The notes beneath the pieces are model-generated. The model saw only the letters and a list, made by a program, of their open reading frames with translations, had not been told where the DNA came from and did not search any database. Shown here in pieces: positions 33,286-46,050 of a stretch of DNA of 64,000 nt; position 1 is the stretch's first letter; each line of letters begins with the position of its first letter. The DNA is from Aotearoamyces nothofagi (taxonomy: Eukaryota; Ascomycota; Leotiomycetes; Leotiales; Tympanidaceae). The translations under genes were made by a program, and so were the position numbers. The stretch covers positions 992,001 to 1,056,000 of the forward strand of contig JADDTR010000001.1 of the NCBI GenBank assembly GCA_015345905.1, read 5' to 3'.

Positions 33286-35805
33286 ATGTTTAACCGCCTG
33301 TCGAAGCGTGGCAAGGTGGAGAACAGCGAGAAAGATGGGTCTCAAGAGACTGGCCCAAAAGTCGATGATAAGCAAGCTCCGCCATCATATACTGCGACAG
33401 ATGATACCCCGCAAACGGGCTTCGGACCTACTCCAGAAGAGCTCAGTGCTGGATTCGCCAACCTTAGTATTAATGCCATACCCAAGAACTTCCCTGATCC
33501 CGATATCACTATGGCACACCTCAAGCTTCTCGAGGCCTTTCACGCGTTGAAGGCTGATGTTGGCTATACTGACGGCAATTTTGATCTTTGGGATTCTCGA
33601 GCACCCGGCACGGAAGAGTCTGTGGCAAATGATGAGATGGCGAAGAATCTCAGAAAGGAGACGTTATCACAGATCAGAGAGAAGAGATGGGCCTTGTATG
33701 TCGCGAGAGCTGTTGATCGGTTCGAAATCTGGTGGACAAATGTCTTAGTCCCACGCGAAGTTGGTAGCAGGATGCTGAGGCAGGTCGATATGCAATCATC
33801 GGCATTCGTGAACTTTCCTCTGCTGGGATCAGTTCAGCCATGGAGTGCATCTGAATTGCCTCCTCTTGGTATGTTCAGGCTATAACTCTCAACGAGAGTC
33901 ATAACTAATATGAGTATTAGACGTTTTAATGGTTTGGCATTCATTTATGCTGAATCCTCGTAAATATCTAGAAGATTGCTTGCGATTTGATATTCCTCGA
34001 ACTTGGGCGACAGGCATGCCATGGTCGGCAGTCAACGAATGCATTAACACCCAATTTGATTACGACGTGTCCCAAGAAGGCAAAGATGTTTTTACGATGA
34101 AAACAGGACGCCCTTGGGATAGCCTTGAGGATTCGAAGGATAAGACTGTCAAATGTCCCAGATGCGCCGTTCATGTAGCAATTCCTTGGACAACTTCTGG
34201 ACTACCTGAAGATAGTAAGGTGTCAGGGTACGTGTTTAACTTTTATGATTGGCCAGCCTACGCAAAGAGGCTATAGCTAATAGCTTTCTAGGATTCCAGA
34301 TCTCATAGGTACTGGCTATGGTGACCGAGACTTGTCTTACTATTGCTCATCCTGCGGACACGAAATAAATCATGATACCCTCCGGGTTGGGAAATTCAAA
34401 AGAGATGTAGAAAATCTAATCTTACGAGACTGGCCAATGGGCGGTACCATTCTCAGTTCAACTAAAGGAGTACCGGAGGGAATATCTGCATCAATTGCTC
34501 ATCTCTACCCAGGAACGCTCCCAAACCGTCTCATAGCTTTGCAGCTTAGGTCGCAGATCATTGAACTATGTGCTCCAGGCCGTCAGACTCCCGCAACTAT
34601 GACGAATATCCGAGACCTTATCGAAAGAGCTATTACAGACAGATCTGTAATAAAGAGACTTCATGGCGGCGCGTCAGTTGGTGTCCGACTAACACGTCAA
34701 GAACGTCTGTCTATTCGAAAGATGATGTCGCGATACTGGGATAACCACCAGATTTTCTCAATGGAATTAAGTGGTGCAGTCATGCGTCAGGGTACATTTG
34801 TTGACAAGATGCACAAGATTGACTGGCTGCACAGCCCTGCTGTTGCAACTACCATGCAGCGTCTAATAGAGAAGTATGATCGATTCTTCAAAATAATGGG
34901 TGCAAATCCTGGTCAAACCGCTGTTCCGACCTTGGATGTGGATTTAGCATGGCACACGCATCAGCTCAGCCCCAAGTCCTACTTCCAGTACTCACTTTCA
35001 AAGACAACCGACACATTCATTGATCATGACGACAAGATAGACGAAGATAAGCTCTCAGACGCATTCGAGTGGACTAGCAAGCAGTATGAGAAGATTTATG
35101 GCAGCGTGTACTCTGAGTGCACCTGCTGGTATTGCGAAGGTATACTATACATCGCCTTCATGTAGTTGTTTTGGACAGAATACTGACAAAGATGTAGCTA
35201 TCCGTGCTAAGCATGTATCAACTGCAAGCAAGCTCCTAGGAGGATCTAAACACGATAAAATCGAAGATGAATTTTACTCTTCGGGCACAGCGAAACTATG
35301 CCCGCCGGACAACAGTGCCCATATCTCAGCCCACAACGCTGTTACGACCGAAGAGTCCGAGAGCCGAGCAAATTTTAATATTAGTATGGCCGCTGCAAGG
35401 AAATATAAGCTTGACGCTGCGTATGAAAAAGCTTGCAAGAGGGCTCAAAAGAAAGGACGATCTCCTCCAAAGAAAGCGCAATTCTACGACGATCGTTGGG
35501 GTTACTCATATGGCGGCTACTATCCCTATTCAATGATGTACATGAGCCCGTTCATGTTCATGTACCCTTATGGGCTTTATATGATGCCGATGGGTATTGG
35601 TGCCTACGGTGCATGCGCAGCTGGAACTTGTGGCGGAGGAGTAGGAGCCGGTGCTTGCAGCTCAGGAGGGTGTGGAGGTGGATGTGGTGGAGGCGGAGGA
35701 GGTTGTAGTGGGGGAGCAGGTGCAGGCTGTGGAGGTGGAGGTGGCTGTGGAGGTGGAGGAGGCTGTGGAGGAGGGGGTGGCGGTTGTGGCGGGGGTGGCA
35801 ATTAA
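33286..35805 (+). CDS. DUF1399 / GRDP-like glycine-rich protein
   Basis: Four exons in phase: 33286-33868, 33921-34227, 34292-35139 and 35198-35805, 781 residues. The N-terminus is disordered; the middle carries the DUF1399 repeats with the signature D(L/V)xxxWHxH: DVLMVWHSFMLNPRKY and LDVDLAWHTHQLSPKSYFQY. A CxxC pair (CPRCAVHV, YYCSSCGHE) suggests a metal site. The tail changes character: YSYGGYYPYSMMYMSP, then a stretch rich in Met, Tyr and Pro, then about 60 residues made almost only of Gly and Cys with some Ala and Ser. GRDP proteins in plants are linked to stress and RNA or wall functions; the fungal role is unknown. It is head-to-head with the TED1-like gene. Confidence 0.85.
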
Positions 35806-37780
35806 AGGAGGGAGAGAGACCGAGGGGTTTGGGCCTTTGGCGGTCTGATATGATACCAAATTGGTGGGGGTTTATTGTTTTAACGAGCGTTTTATAGGTG
35901 CAATGAAGCCTACTTTAGCTGAATTACGGCTCTTACTTTCTGCACCAATTTTTAGTTCTAGCCCTGCATACTATAACCGTAGCTGAACTAGAGTCGGCCT
36001 TAGATTGATCAACAATCTTGACGGCTTACCTATGCATGGTGTATCTTTAACCTCACACAAAGGTAGCAACGTAAGTTGGCGCCCGTTCTACTACCGGGTA
36101 GGCCTTGGTGGGGTATGAAAAAAATGGATTGTTCAACTTCAATTTACTAGATACCTTTATGGCCGAGCCCGAGCGAAATGAACAGGACAATGTGTATGTT
36201 TTTACAGTCAATCTTAGGATTTCTTTGTTTGAGTACCTCCTCGTTCTTAGAAGATCGTCCCTGTCGATTAGCGTCAAGTGCTAGCCCCGGCTCTGTGGTC
36301 GGTGGCTCTGTTAATCCGCATTCCGGAATACTCACTCTCCGTGCTCACTCTGAATGTCAACTATAGATATTGAATACATACAAACAGAAACCCTTTAAGA
36401 CATCGTTGAAATGACTGCGTGATCGTCAAGGACCTTAACGTCGCCATGTTCTATGATATTTACTTGATAAGAGGTCTTCGATGGCAGCAATGTCGAAAGC
36501 CGATGCAGATGAAACGCGCAGTGCCTCAGACGCTTTACACTGCATGCACACATTTCCACTGCCCTCCAGGATATGGTGCAGACCATCACTCGAGCTGTAT
36601 CCACGGATCTGAGCATCAACGGCACCGTTTTAGCATGTAAGTCCATAGCGAGTGTTCAAGGTAAGGTCAAGTAGTCCAGACTACTTTGTACTGTACGTAC
36701 TTGTGCTGTATACTTGTACTGTACATCGTCTTGCCATAGCTCGAGTCAACAAAACCAAAGAAGGTGATAGCCAGTCACTACGAGCGACCTTGAGTCTCAG
36801 GCCTGCGTACTCGTTGTCGGGCCTCTGCACCTCGCACTGTGTTAGTGGTAAAGACCAGAGGATCCAAATGGAGTGTTCTGGATGCGTCTTCATATATTGA
36901 CGAGAACCGCGGCGCCAAGATCAAACGAGTCCGTCGGTAACGAGTCCCGCTTCGCGCGCTGTGGCCGCTGGCGTTGAGTCCTATATTCCTATATTCGTCG
37001 AGTCGTCTCGGTAGGCGCCATTCGTTGTCGCTATACATAATTTCAGTCCAGTCATGGTCCGGCCATTGCGGCTAGCAGCACCACAGGCCCGGAACTCAGA
37101 AATAGCCAACGCGCAAGCAACTGGGATTGCTGGCTCCCAAGATGCTCTCCGGCCAGTGCGACATCGACCTTTCTGGCTGGGCTGGCTGGCCAAACCTGCC
37201 CGGCTGGTCGTGGAATCATCGTGCCCAGCCGGGAGATCGCTAGCATCCTTGTCGTGGGCGATAAAAGATAAAAGCGCATTCAGAGTCTCCCCTGTCTCGG
37301 GCCACGATTGGCTACCAGGCCCCGTGCGGTTGTGGGCGTATATCAACTCCATGCCTCTCGCAGCGGGCTGACAGGGCGACTTCATTCAGTTGTGTCCAGT
37401 TAGACGGTGCTGCAACTATCTTTCCCATACGTGGCTGCAATGAAGGCTTATTGTCAAATAAACGGCCAGACATTTCCCGTTTACCATTTACCATTTCATT
37501 GTTAGAAACGAGTCGGTTTCAACTATAGAACAATGAACTGAGATACTCAAACTCTCAAACTAGAACCTGGTGAGAGGTTCTTTGTTGTTCCTTGTTTGTC
37601 AATTGCTTGCTTTCGCTACTATTGAGCGCTTTTCCTCCATTCTATTAAAGGCCATGTTCGCCTATTGTCCGGTCGAACTTTGAATATCAATCTTGTTGGG
37701 CCGGCCCTTCAGTGAATGAACAACCTTTCAAAGTTTCAATAGCGCAGTTTTTTTAGTCAAAAAAGCTTGCTTGCGCCTAT

Positions 37781-37787
37781 TGAGTCA
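37781..37787 (+). promoter_or_regulatory. TGAGTCA, AP-1/Gcn4-type site
   Basis: Perfect bZIP palindrome TGAGTCA about 250 bp upstream of the DUF7492 start codon. A single 7-mer can occur by chance, so function is inferred only. Confidence 0.35.
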
Positions 37788-37859
37788 TTTTGCGCTATTC
37801 ATTCTGTGGTAATTGTTCAGACAGTTGAGACTTTCTCTTTAGTTCATACGGTCCTTACC

Positions 37860-37868
37860 TATATATAC
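37860..37868 (+). promoter_or_regulatory. Possible TATA box
   Basis: TATATATAC 173 bp upstream of the DUF7492 ATG and followed by a CT-rich stretch, a plausible TATA element with a leader of over 100 nt. Confidence 0.4.
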
Positions 37869-38032
37869 CACTTCTGACCTATCATTCTTCTCCTCGACAA
37901 CATCCCTAAGGGCCAAATTCGAAATACATCCTCGAACTCCTCTTCGACATCACGAAGATATTTACATCAATCTATACGGTTTTTGCAGGCAATAAACCAC
38001 CACCCTTTTCTCATCTACCAACCATCGCCACG

Positions 38033-39283
38033 ATGAAATTTACGTATCGTCTCGCAGGCATCGCCCTCTCCGCCATCAGTGTCCAAGCCCACACCTGGGT
38101 AGAGCAACTCACTGTTATCGCATCCAACGGCACTTTTATTGGACCTACTGGATACAGTCGTGGCTATGTCCCCCGCTCCGAACCTGGCTTCAGTGATACC
38201 GATATGACCTATCGTCTTCCTCCTACTGGGCCGGACAATACCATGCATGCAGACTACAACATCTGCTCAAGCAGCCAGACAGTCGGCAACCAGACCGCTG
38301 GTAGTCCTGCCTTGACCGCGTCGCCTGGCGACATGATCGCGATGCGATACCTCGAGAACGGACACGTGACCAAACCTGACACTCCCCCCGGAAAACCTGC
38401 CCACAGCGGCACATGGTATATCTATGCCACAACCAAGCCTACCAACGATGACTTGTACATGTCTATTGTTGGTGTTTGGAACGCCGATGGGACTGGTGGA
38501 GATGGACGTGGTTTTCTCCTAGCGACTCGAAACTTCGATGATGGACAGTGCTACGAGGCGAACTCTTCACCAATCTCACAAGCTCGCCAGCAAGAATTTC
38601 CACACACCGCTACAGCTGAGATGGGTGCAAATCTCTGGTGCCAAATGGATGTGACAATCCCAACAAATATCTCTGCCAGCAATCTCACGTTGTATACTGT
38701 CTGGGTCTGGGATACCGATGCTGCCAACGGTGGAACGCTTGAGAGATACACCAGCTGTATGGACATCAACCTTGTTGCAGGTGAAGGTACTTCCAAAAAC
38801 CTGAACTTCGTCAAAGGCCAGGACCTCAACAGTGCTGCCATTGAGGTTCAGTTGTCCACCGCCTTCCTTGCTTCTAACGCAACAGTTACTGCCGCCAATG
38901 CATCAGCAAATTCAGAATCTACTGCCTCATCTGCATCATATGTTGCCTCGTCTGCATCTATCGTAGTCTCTTTAACTGCGGCAAAGACAACAGGAACTGT
39001 CACTGCCGTGCCCGCCACAGTCACAGTCACTAAGGAAGCTACTCCAAGCACCGTTACCATAACAGTCACTGGTACAGTCAGCTCCGGAGCCGTAGAGACC
39101 TCGACGGCCGCCAGCAATTCAAGTGCAACAGAATCCGGCATCAAAATCCTGCCCTTCCTAACTGGCTCTGCAAATCCCTCGATGGCTGTCGTCACCCTCG
39201 ACACAACCGCCGTCATCACAGTCACCACCACACCTGTGACACAAACTGCAGTCCCAAGGATCCGTGGTCGCATTGCTCAGTGA
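38033..39283 (+). CDS. Secreted DUF7492 protein with mature N-terminal His
   Basis: Single exon, 416 residues. A signal peptide (MKFTYRLAGIALSAISVQA) would be cut to leave HTWVEQLTVI, so mature residue 1 is His, as in copper monooxygenases (LPMOs) that use an N-terminal histidine brace. The body matches the fungal DUF7492 layout: PTGYSRGYVPRSEPGF, GDMIAMRYLENGHVTKPD, with further His in the middle (HSGTWYIYATTKP) and paired Cys. Many N-glycosylation sequons are present. From about residue 280 the tail is Ser/Thr/Val-rich and likely O-glycosylated. There is no C-terminal hydrophobic tail, so no GPI anchor is evident. LPMO activity is a hypothesis, not shown. Confidence 0.8.
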   Translation: MKFTYRLAGIALSAISVQAHTWVEQLTVIASNGTFIGPTGYSRGYVPRSEPGFSDTDMTYRLPPTGPDNTMHADYNICSSSQTVGNQTAGSPALTASPGDMIAMRYLENGHVTKPDTPPGKPAHSGTWYIYATTKPTNDDLYMSIVGVWNADGTGGDGRGFLLATRNFDDGQCYEANSSPISQARQQEFPHTATAEMGANLWCQMDVTIPTNISASNLTLYTVWVWDTDAANGGTLERYTSCMDINLVAGEGTSKNLNFVKGQDLNSAAIEVQLSTAFLASNATVTAANASANSESTASSASYVASSASIVVSLTAAKTTGTVTAVPATVTVTKEATPSTVTITVTGTVSSGAVETSTAASNSSATESGIKILPFLTGSANPSMAVVTLDTTAVITVTTTPVTQTAVPRIRGRIAQ

Positions 39284-40054
39284 TTGAGCCTCACAACGCT
39301 ACTCTCACGGTTGACCCGGCAGACTTAAACTTCCGTACATATTTCTTTTTTTGGCATTGTAATCGTTCGCGCTCTTAGGGTACAGCACATAGGCGATAAA
39401 TATGGACGGCGTTAGCAACGGTGCAATGGAATGGAGGTATTGGCATCGGCATAGAGTTCGGTTATCTACATTATGGTGCTCTCAATCTGGCGTCTAGGCG
39501 TGAAAGGCTACTGTCTGTACTGTATATACAAAAAGAAAACGAGAACTTTTGCTCATACCTTGTTTTTACTCCGGTGTAATTCGTGACTTGATTATTGTAA
39601 CTGATTAGATTTATAATTTAATTGAGATGATGGTTCGTAAATGAAATGTTTAGGACTTCAAGAAGTTGGATCTTAAAAGAGACTAGAGCGGGGAGATTAA
39701 GGAAGGGAAACTTGAGAGAGATAAGGTGCGAATGGATTATTTGCTTTACTTGCAGAGGTTAAATGTTAGATAGATTAGTAGCGGCGTTGAAAAATAAATT
39801 GTTGTATTTATAACGTGTCTTTCGTTTTCTTTTTCCTGTAAGCCGACAGGAGAAGTATGATACTTCATCCCCTACCAACCAAACGCAAGTGAGCTTGGCC
39901 GGTCCCTTGCGGCATCTTCGCCATGGTATTCTCCATATCCAGCACCCAAGCAGCAACTCCGTCCAGATGGAGAATCCCCAGGCAGGGCCACGGTAGCGGG
40001 CGGGGTTTCATCTTCCTTTCACGTCCATCCTTCACCAGGGGGTAGGGTGGCACA
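39284..40054. other. Intergenic between convergent genes
   Basis: 3' flanks of the DUF7492 and cyclophilin H genes; AT-rich, nothing else recognised. Confidence 0.6.
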
Positions 40055-41060
40055 TCACATCTCGCCACAGAGCGCAATCACGACGTCCAGGTTGGGCACG
40101 TCCTTGCCGCGATAGCCCGTCTTGGTATTCTCCATCTTGCGCACGACGTCCATGCCGTCGACGACCTTGCCGAAGACGACGTGCTTGTTGTCGAGGAAGG
40201 GGGTGGCGGTCGTGGTGATGAAGAACTGGGAGCCGTTGCCGTTGGGGCCGGCGTTGGCCATGGATAGGAGGCCGGGCTCGGTGTGCTTGAGGGTGAAGTT
40301 CTCGTCGTCGAAGACTTTGGTGGCATAGATCGAGGTGGAGCCGGTGCCGTCGCCGTTGAGGAAGTCGCCGCCTTGGCACATGAAATCTTTGATCTGGGTT
40401 GGAATAGGTCAGTTGCGGTCGGTTCGACATGTTGTCTCATTGCCAGGACAACTTTAAATAGCATGTTATAGAGCAGCTAGCTAGATAACGGACAAGACGG
40501 TTCCTGAAGGCAAAATACAGAGGTGGATAGTTATAAGGGGCTGAAGGAAAATTGGAAGCTTACGATCCGATGGAATTTACTCCCTTTATAACCTTGCGGT
40601 CTCCCTAGATGATTCTTTGATTCTCCAGTACAGAACTGGCGGAAGTTTTCTGCTGTCCGTGGGACAGTGTCGGCGAAGAGCTCGAATTTTATACGGCCCA
40701 GTGGTTCTCCTGTGTCACATGTATATTAGCTATCAGTATCACAACAACTTAAACCCAATATCAACGACTGCCAACTGTGATAGTGTAGATTGACAGCCAT
40801 AGACGTATATAGCAAAACCGACAGCGGAACCAATAGCTAGGACAGGGTGGAAAGTCGACAGTCACGTGCTAAGAGAAAAATGCACAATCACGTGATATAC
40901 ATTCGAGGTTAAAGAAAGAGGGCAACACAAACCTCCGAGCGTGATATCAAAGAACACGCTATCAATCTCGGCATTAGTACTTAGTCCCATGGCAGCTGAT
41001 CGGCGCAAAAGGACAGACTTACAGGGGATTGCCAGATGCCGGCAGTTGCGTTGGCGCCAT
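40055..41060 (-). CDS. CYPH: Cyclophilin H-type peptidyl-prolyl isomerase
   Basis: Four exons in phase: 41060-41023, 40958-40933 (26 nt), 40709-40564 and 40393-40055, 182 residues. Starting [21 protein letters not shown], it has the complete cyclophilin fold: [62 protein letters not shown] and [17 protein letters not shown]. The catalytic Arg of FHR, the Phe of KDF and the Gln of QGGDF are present. The NPLVFFDI start and size match cyclophilin H, which binds Prp4/Prp3 in the U4/U6 snRNP; a role in splicing is inferred. The first intron carries a perfect TACTAAT branch site near 40976. Confidence 0.93.
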
Positions 41061-43987
41061 TCTGAAAGATCCCAAGAGGAAAATATGTCTGAAGAGATGA
41101 GGTGATGCAGCACGCGATGCCTGTCTCTTTTGGTATGCCGGGCGAGACGTGTGCGTGGATGGCAGGGCTGGGTACGGACAGGGGAGTATGATTGGGGATT
41201 TGCGAATTGATACCAGGAGTTTTGGTCAGGTGTTGGGGGTTTTGATAGCAGACAGGTATAACAGGGCGGCCGTTCACCTGACCATGCTAGTCACTCAGGC
41301 AGCAAGGCAGCCAGAGTCGCTCGTATGACAGGTGCGACATCTGGCGATTCTGCACTTGGCGGCGCTGTGGCGCGCTGGAGGGGCTGGGTGGGTTATCGAT
41401 AAGACAGTTGTTCCGGGGCGGGAGAGACTGCCCGACCTGCCGGACATGCCGGCTATACAGGCCCCATATATCCTGCATCACATCACACCGCTATCAAATA
41501 CAATGAACTTGGCATCTCCGCATCGATCGTACACTACCTCAAGCTCTGCATCTAGCTTATGTACCTACCTTAGGGGACCCGGGGCAGGTAAGTGCCCGCT
41601 TGAAGCCGTTGCTTGAACGCACATTTCGTGTGTTTAACGCCGAGAACTCCATCACCGCCACAGTGTGAACCAAGATGGGTAGAAGGAGGGATGGGCCGGG
41701 ATGGAAGGGGACGGGAGTAGAAGCTGTCTTCGAGGAGAGGATAGACAGATCTCAGCTGATCTAGGTTCCCCTTCGACGACGCATTGAGCAGAGTTCCTGT
41801 TTTGGGATATGGACGCGGGGGAGCGAGGCACATAGAGCAAGAGATGGTCAGCCGCCTGAGACGGGATCATTCGCATGCGTGATTTTAATCCCTCGCCCAT
41901 GACAGATGTACGATACAGTATAGTATAGTATTGTTAGGTACGTATGTGATGTTGCAGGACGGCATGGAAGTGGGAATGCGATTCCATTGCCAGTATCTCC
42001 ATACCATTCCACACCATACCATACATGCATAGTGTATATATGCACTTGGAAAGATCCTTATTTGTAATCCTTGAATGATATCGGACAATGGTTCCACCCA
42101 AGGAAAACCCATGGAGGCGTCGTGGCCGAGCATGTTACTGTATGGTCACGATACTTGAGCTGTTCCCGTGGCTCCTTTTTTGCCTTTGGGAATCGGTTTC
42201 CCCTCCCGGACGCTGTTGTACCCGGTCAATTGGGGACATACCTAACGGCTGGTGGCGGCAATTAGAATCCACCTCTTTTGTATACTGCACTTGCTTTGGT
42301 GCAGTCCGTGATCAGGCAAGGCTATTTTCTGCTGAAGTCGCAATAAGGATGTCTCGTCCAGCCATCAGGCATGTGGGGTGGGAATACCGGGAATGCTGTT
42401 GATGGTGGCAACCGCGACAATGATAACAACAGCATCAATACAAGCCCATGAGACGGAGAGAGCAAGGCGATTCGCGAGGGCCGTTCTCGACTAGATTCTG
42501 ATACGGTATGCTACACTCGTAAGTACTGCTGCATCCAGGACTGCGCTGCGCTGCACCGCAACGCACCGCAATGCATACACTCCGTAAAGTGCCTTGGCTG
42601 ACGTGGATCTCGACAGGGGACGATGCAGACGGAAAGCTTGTATACATATCGAGCGTGCGAAGGCGCTGCGACATGAGCGCAGTGCTGTTAGTAAGGCTGC
42701 GACGGCACGACGGCGAGGATGAGTAGCATTGCAGATTACAGTGGCACAGTGGTATTACAGTCGTGACGGAGTAGCGGACGGGGCAGTGGACGGAGTTGGG
42801 TAGGTGCTTGGCTTGCTTGGTAGGCTTGGTAGGCGGCCCCCGAGCCACTTTAAAGCGAAAACATGCGATGCGACGCAGCTCTGTGCTTAGCTTGGCACGC
42901 CTGGCACTCGCCCGACACACGCTGGCAGAGGACGGTGGACAGAGGACAGTGAGTGAATACATAGCATACCGTGGATAGTGGACTGGGCAGTGAATGAACA
43001 GTGAATTGAGCAGTCAATGCAGTGGATGCCGCCGTGTCTTCTTCTTGTCCTCCACCTCCTCCTCCTCCTTCTTTCCACTCCGTACCCACAGGGCCTCTCT
43101 TCCCTACAGTACAGCAGAGTATCCGTACGGCATCCGTACGGTATCCGTGCAGTTCCAGCGGTCCACTTCCCCTCGCGTAGCCTGGACCTGGGCGTGCTGG
43201 GTACGCTACTCGCTGGGACCTCTGGCGATTCGGACGCCCAGCCCATGAGACAGACGCCCAGCCCAGTGCGGGTGGCAGCAGCCAGCAGCCAGCAGCCAGC
43301 AGCCAGCAGCCAGCATCGAGTAACGAGCGAGTTACGGGCGAGTTACAGGCACGGGGAACTCGTCTGTATGTTTGACTTGCCCGACCCTCTAACATACCAC
43401 CTATCACCACCTACCACCGCCTACCACCGCCTACCACCGCCCGTCTCTCCTCGCCTTACTTCATCCATCATCCATCATCCATCATCCTTCGTCCTTTGCC
43501 CTTCGCCCCCGTCAACAATCATCCTCCGCTCAATTCCTCCCGCCGATGCATCTTTTCGCCAACTGACCGTCTCTATATCAGTCAAAGCCTTGTTGTGAGA
43601 CGGCCCTTCTCCACTGCCGAGCGTTTCTTTGTCGCGCCACAGCTACCTCTCCATCTCACTCACATACATTGCGCGGATCGCTACCACAACTTCTCACCAC
43701 CGCAGGTTCGGTCGCCCAGCCTCCATCCCCCGCCTCGATCCCGACTCTCCGCTAGAACGTTCAACCTCCTCATTGACCTACCACAACCGTTCCGAAATCA
43801 CAAATACAAGCCTCCCGCCACTTCCTAGTACCTGTTTTAGGTTCTCCTGCTGACTCCTGGATTGGAACTCACTTACGCCGCTGCTCCTTGCGTCATTGAT
43901 ATTTGATAGCCATCGCTGCATCTCGAAACTCAAAATCCTATTGACTCCGGATGCAAGCCTCAGTCGGTCGCCACGATTCAAAGCACG
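41061..43987. other. Long intergenic region, simple repeats near right end
   Basis: No supported gene in 2.9 kb. Repeats: CAGCCAG units at about 43270-43315, CACCGCCTAC units at about 43399-43440, and CATCATC units at about 43463-43488. The last 500 bp is C/T-rich and probably the leader of the RING gene. Tracts such as ATACAGTATAGTATAG near 41912-41930 are also simple. Confidence 0.6.
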
Positions 43988-45427
43988 ATGACGGTCGTCA
44001 ATGAGGTCCTGGTGGAAGTTGTCAGTGTCGTAAGAAGAAACCTCGGGACTGAAGAAGCATCATCGCCAACAACAACGAGTGCTGCTCCGGCTGCGACGAC
44101 CTCTGGATCGAGTAGTGGAAATAGTACAACTCAGTCGCCTTTGTTGTTTTTTGTTGCTCTGGGATTCGGTGTTGTCTTCACGAACTTATGGTATGCGATT
44201 GCCATAAATTAAGAAGGAGCTATTACTAATTATCCTAGGATCATCGTTGGAGTCAAGTACTGCTTTAGATATAATGCACGTAATAGAGCTCTTGCTCGTG
44301 GCGAAGACGGCGAACCGATTGGACTCGAAGCAATGCCTCGACCTCATCGCAGAAGGCGTGAGAAGAAGCTCATGACAATGGATGAAGTCAACGAACGATT
44401 TCCTTTGACGAAATACAAAAATTGGGTAGCATCTCGTGCTAGAGACGGCCTTTCTATTGCCGGTGGCGTCTCAGCACCTTCGGTACCCGCAAGTAGAGCT
44501 GCGAGTGTCAGAGATGCTGATGGCACTATACCTTCTTCCCCCACCGACACAAAACATTCTAGCGATGAGAGGCCTGTGACTGCTGTTTCGGTCAGAGAGA
44601 CATCAGAAATCTCGGTCTCAGATGCCACAAATGCTATGGGAGGAGAATTTGGTGATGAGAAACATAGTACCGAAGCAAGAAGAAGTATCGATGGAACAGA
44701 AAAGACGCCCACGATCAATGAAGATCGCCAGCAACTTCCGACGCTGGAGGAGGTTAACACAATTGCCACCATTGATCCCAAGGATGCAGTTTCACATGAG
44801 GATGACGATGGCTCAGACGATGAAGATCAGATCCATACAGCTATCGGGCCCGACCTTCTCCAGAATCCCGGTGACTCTTGTGCTATTTGCATCGATACCC
44901 TAGAGCCAGACGATGATATTCGTGGTTTGACTTGTGGCCATGCATTCCATGCTGGTTGTCTCGACCCCTGGCTTACCAGTCGCCGCGCATGTTGTCCTCT
45001 TTGCAAGGCTGACTACTTTGTACCCAAGCCTCGCCCAGAAGGGGAACCCGCTGAAACAGAACGTCCTCGAAGATCGAACAGAATGAACCTTCCACAACAG
45101 CCAAGTTCTACATGGACAGGAATTCGTGGTACACCTCGTATCATTCTTCCATCTCGATTCATGTCAAGCTCCGTATATCCAAGTGATGGATACGGTTATA
45201 CTCACAGTTCATCTCGTAGTGCAAGACGTGCTGCAAGGCAAGCAAATGCCCAGCAAGCAGCAGCTCAATCCGGAGATGGACGTCCCCCAGCCTCTGGCGG
45301 ATTCGGCGCGAGGCTTGCTTCAGCCAACCCTTTTAGAATGAGATGGATGCCACGTCGTAATCAACAAGATAGCTCTAATACGAACAATCCTACCCCAGCG
45401 CAGCTTGAAGCCGGTATTATCCGATGA
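43988..45427 (+). CDS. Membrane RING-H2 ubiquitin ligase
   Basis: Two exons, 43988-44190 and 44239-45427, 48-nt intron, 463 residues. A Ser/Thr-rich N-terminal stretch of about 50 residues is followed by one membrane span (LLFFVALGFGVVFTNLWIIVGV) and a strongly basic cytosolic stretch (RPHRRRREKKL). The RING-H2 finger lies at about residues 281-323: CAICIDTLEPDDDIRGL, CGHAFHAGCLDPWL, CCPLCKADYF, with the C3H2C3 ligand order. The protein should anchor an E2 at a membrane and ubiquitinate nearby proteins. The flanks are Asp/Glu/Ser-rich and likely disordered, ending in an Arg/Ser/Gln-rich tail. The N-terminal part has no signal peptide, so orientation is N-out by the positive-inside rule (inference). 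Substrates unknown. Confidence 0.88.
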
Positions 45428-46050
45428 TCTGGACCCATCAAATTACATGACTATGATTTTTAATCTGGGCGGATAAGGCTGTACGATATATCTCTTCGAC
45501 CTCCGAAAAGTATTCGATGCATACCTACTATACCCGGCGACCTGCACCTCCCCCTCGCCGGCCATATCTTCCACTCTCTTGCTCAGCACCTTTAGCGCTC
45601 TTAATATTTGCATTTACCTCTACTGGATCCCAACCTGCGAACATACGAGACTGTTTACAGATTTTGGCATTTTCTTTTCCGTTTTTGCTTTGGCTTTTAG
45701 CTTGGACTTGCCAGGTGGGATGGATACCCCGAAGCCTTGAGGGCCTGGCCGATCGATGGTGTTCTGGCGTAGTATAGGTGTTTGGCGGATACTACTAGAC
45801 TGGTCTGGTCCGGTCTGGTTGGCACTGCTCTGCACATAGGATGTGATACCAATATGAATATTTTGATACTAGTGATTTCCGCGATTCGTTATTTACAATG
45901 TGATACATAACGTCACCTTGGATTTGCCTGGGAAATGTCTGATTAATTGCGAGTACTCTATTCGCCAATCTCTAAAATGACAAGAAATTACAAGAAATGA
46001 CGCTGTGCTAGCCTTCTTTCCTCGTTGTGCTTCCCGTACCAAGTAATTAG

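Larger units (their letters stand above)
35806..38032. other. Intergenic, promoter of DUF7492 gene at right end
   Basis: No supported gene in 2.2 kb; a 134-residue minus-strand frame near 36981-37385 is in GC-richer DNA and has no recognisable domain. The right 500 bp is a plausible strong promoter and leader for the secreted protein. Confidence 0.6.

Noticed and set aside
36981-37385. 134-residue minus-strand frame
   Set aside because: No recognisable domain, GC-rich, no splice or homology evidence.
42850-43410. 186-residue frame in repeat-rich DNA
   Set aside because: Composed of simple repeats (CAGCCAG, polyGly) with no domain.
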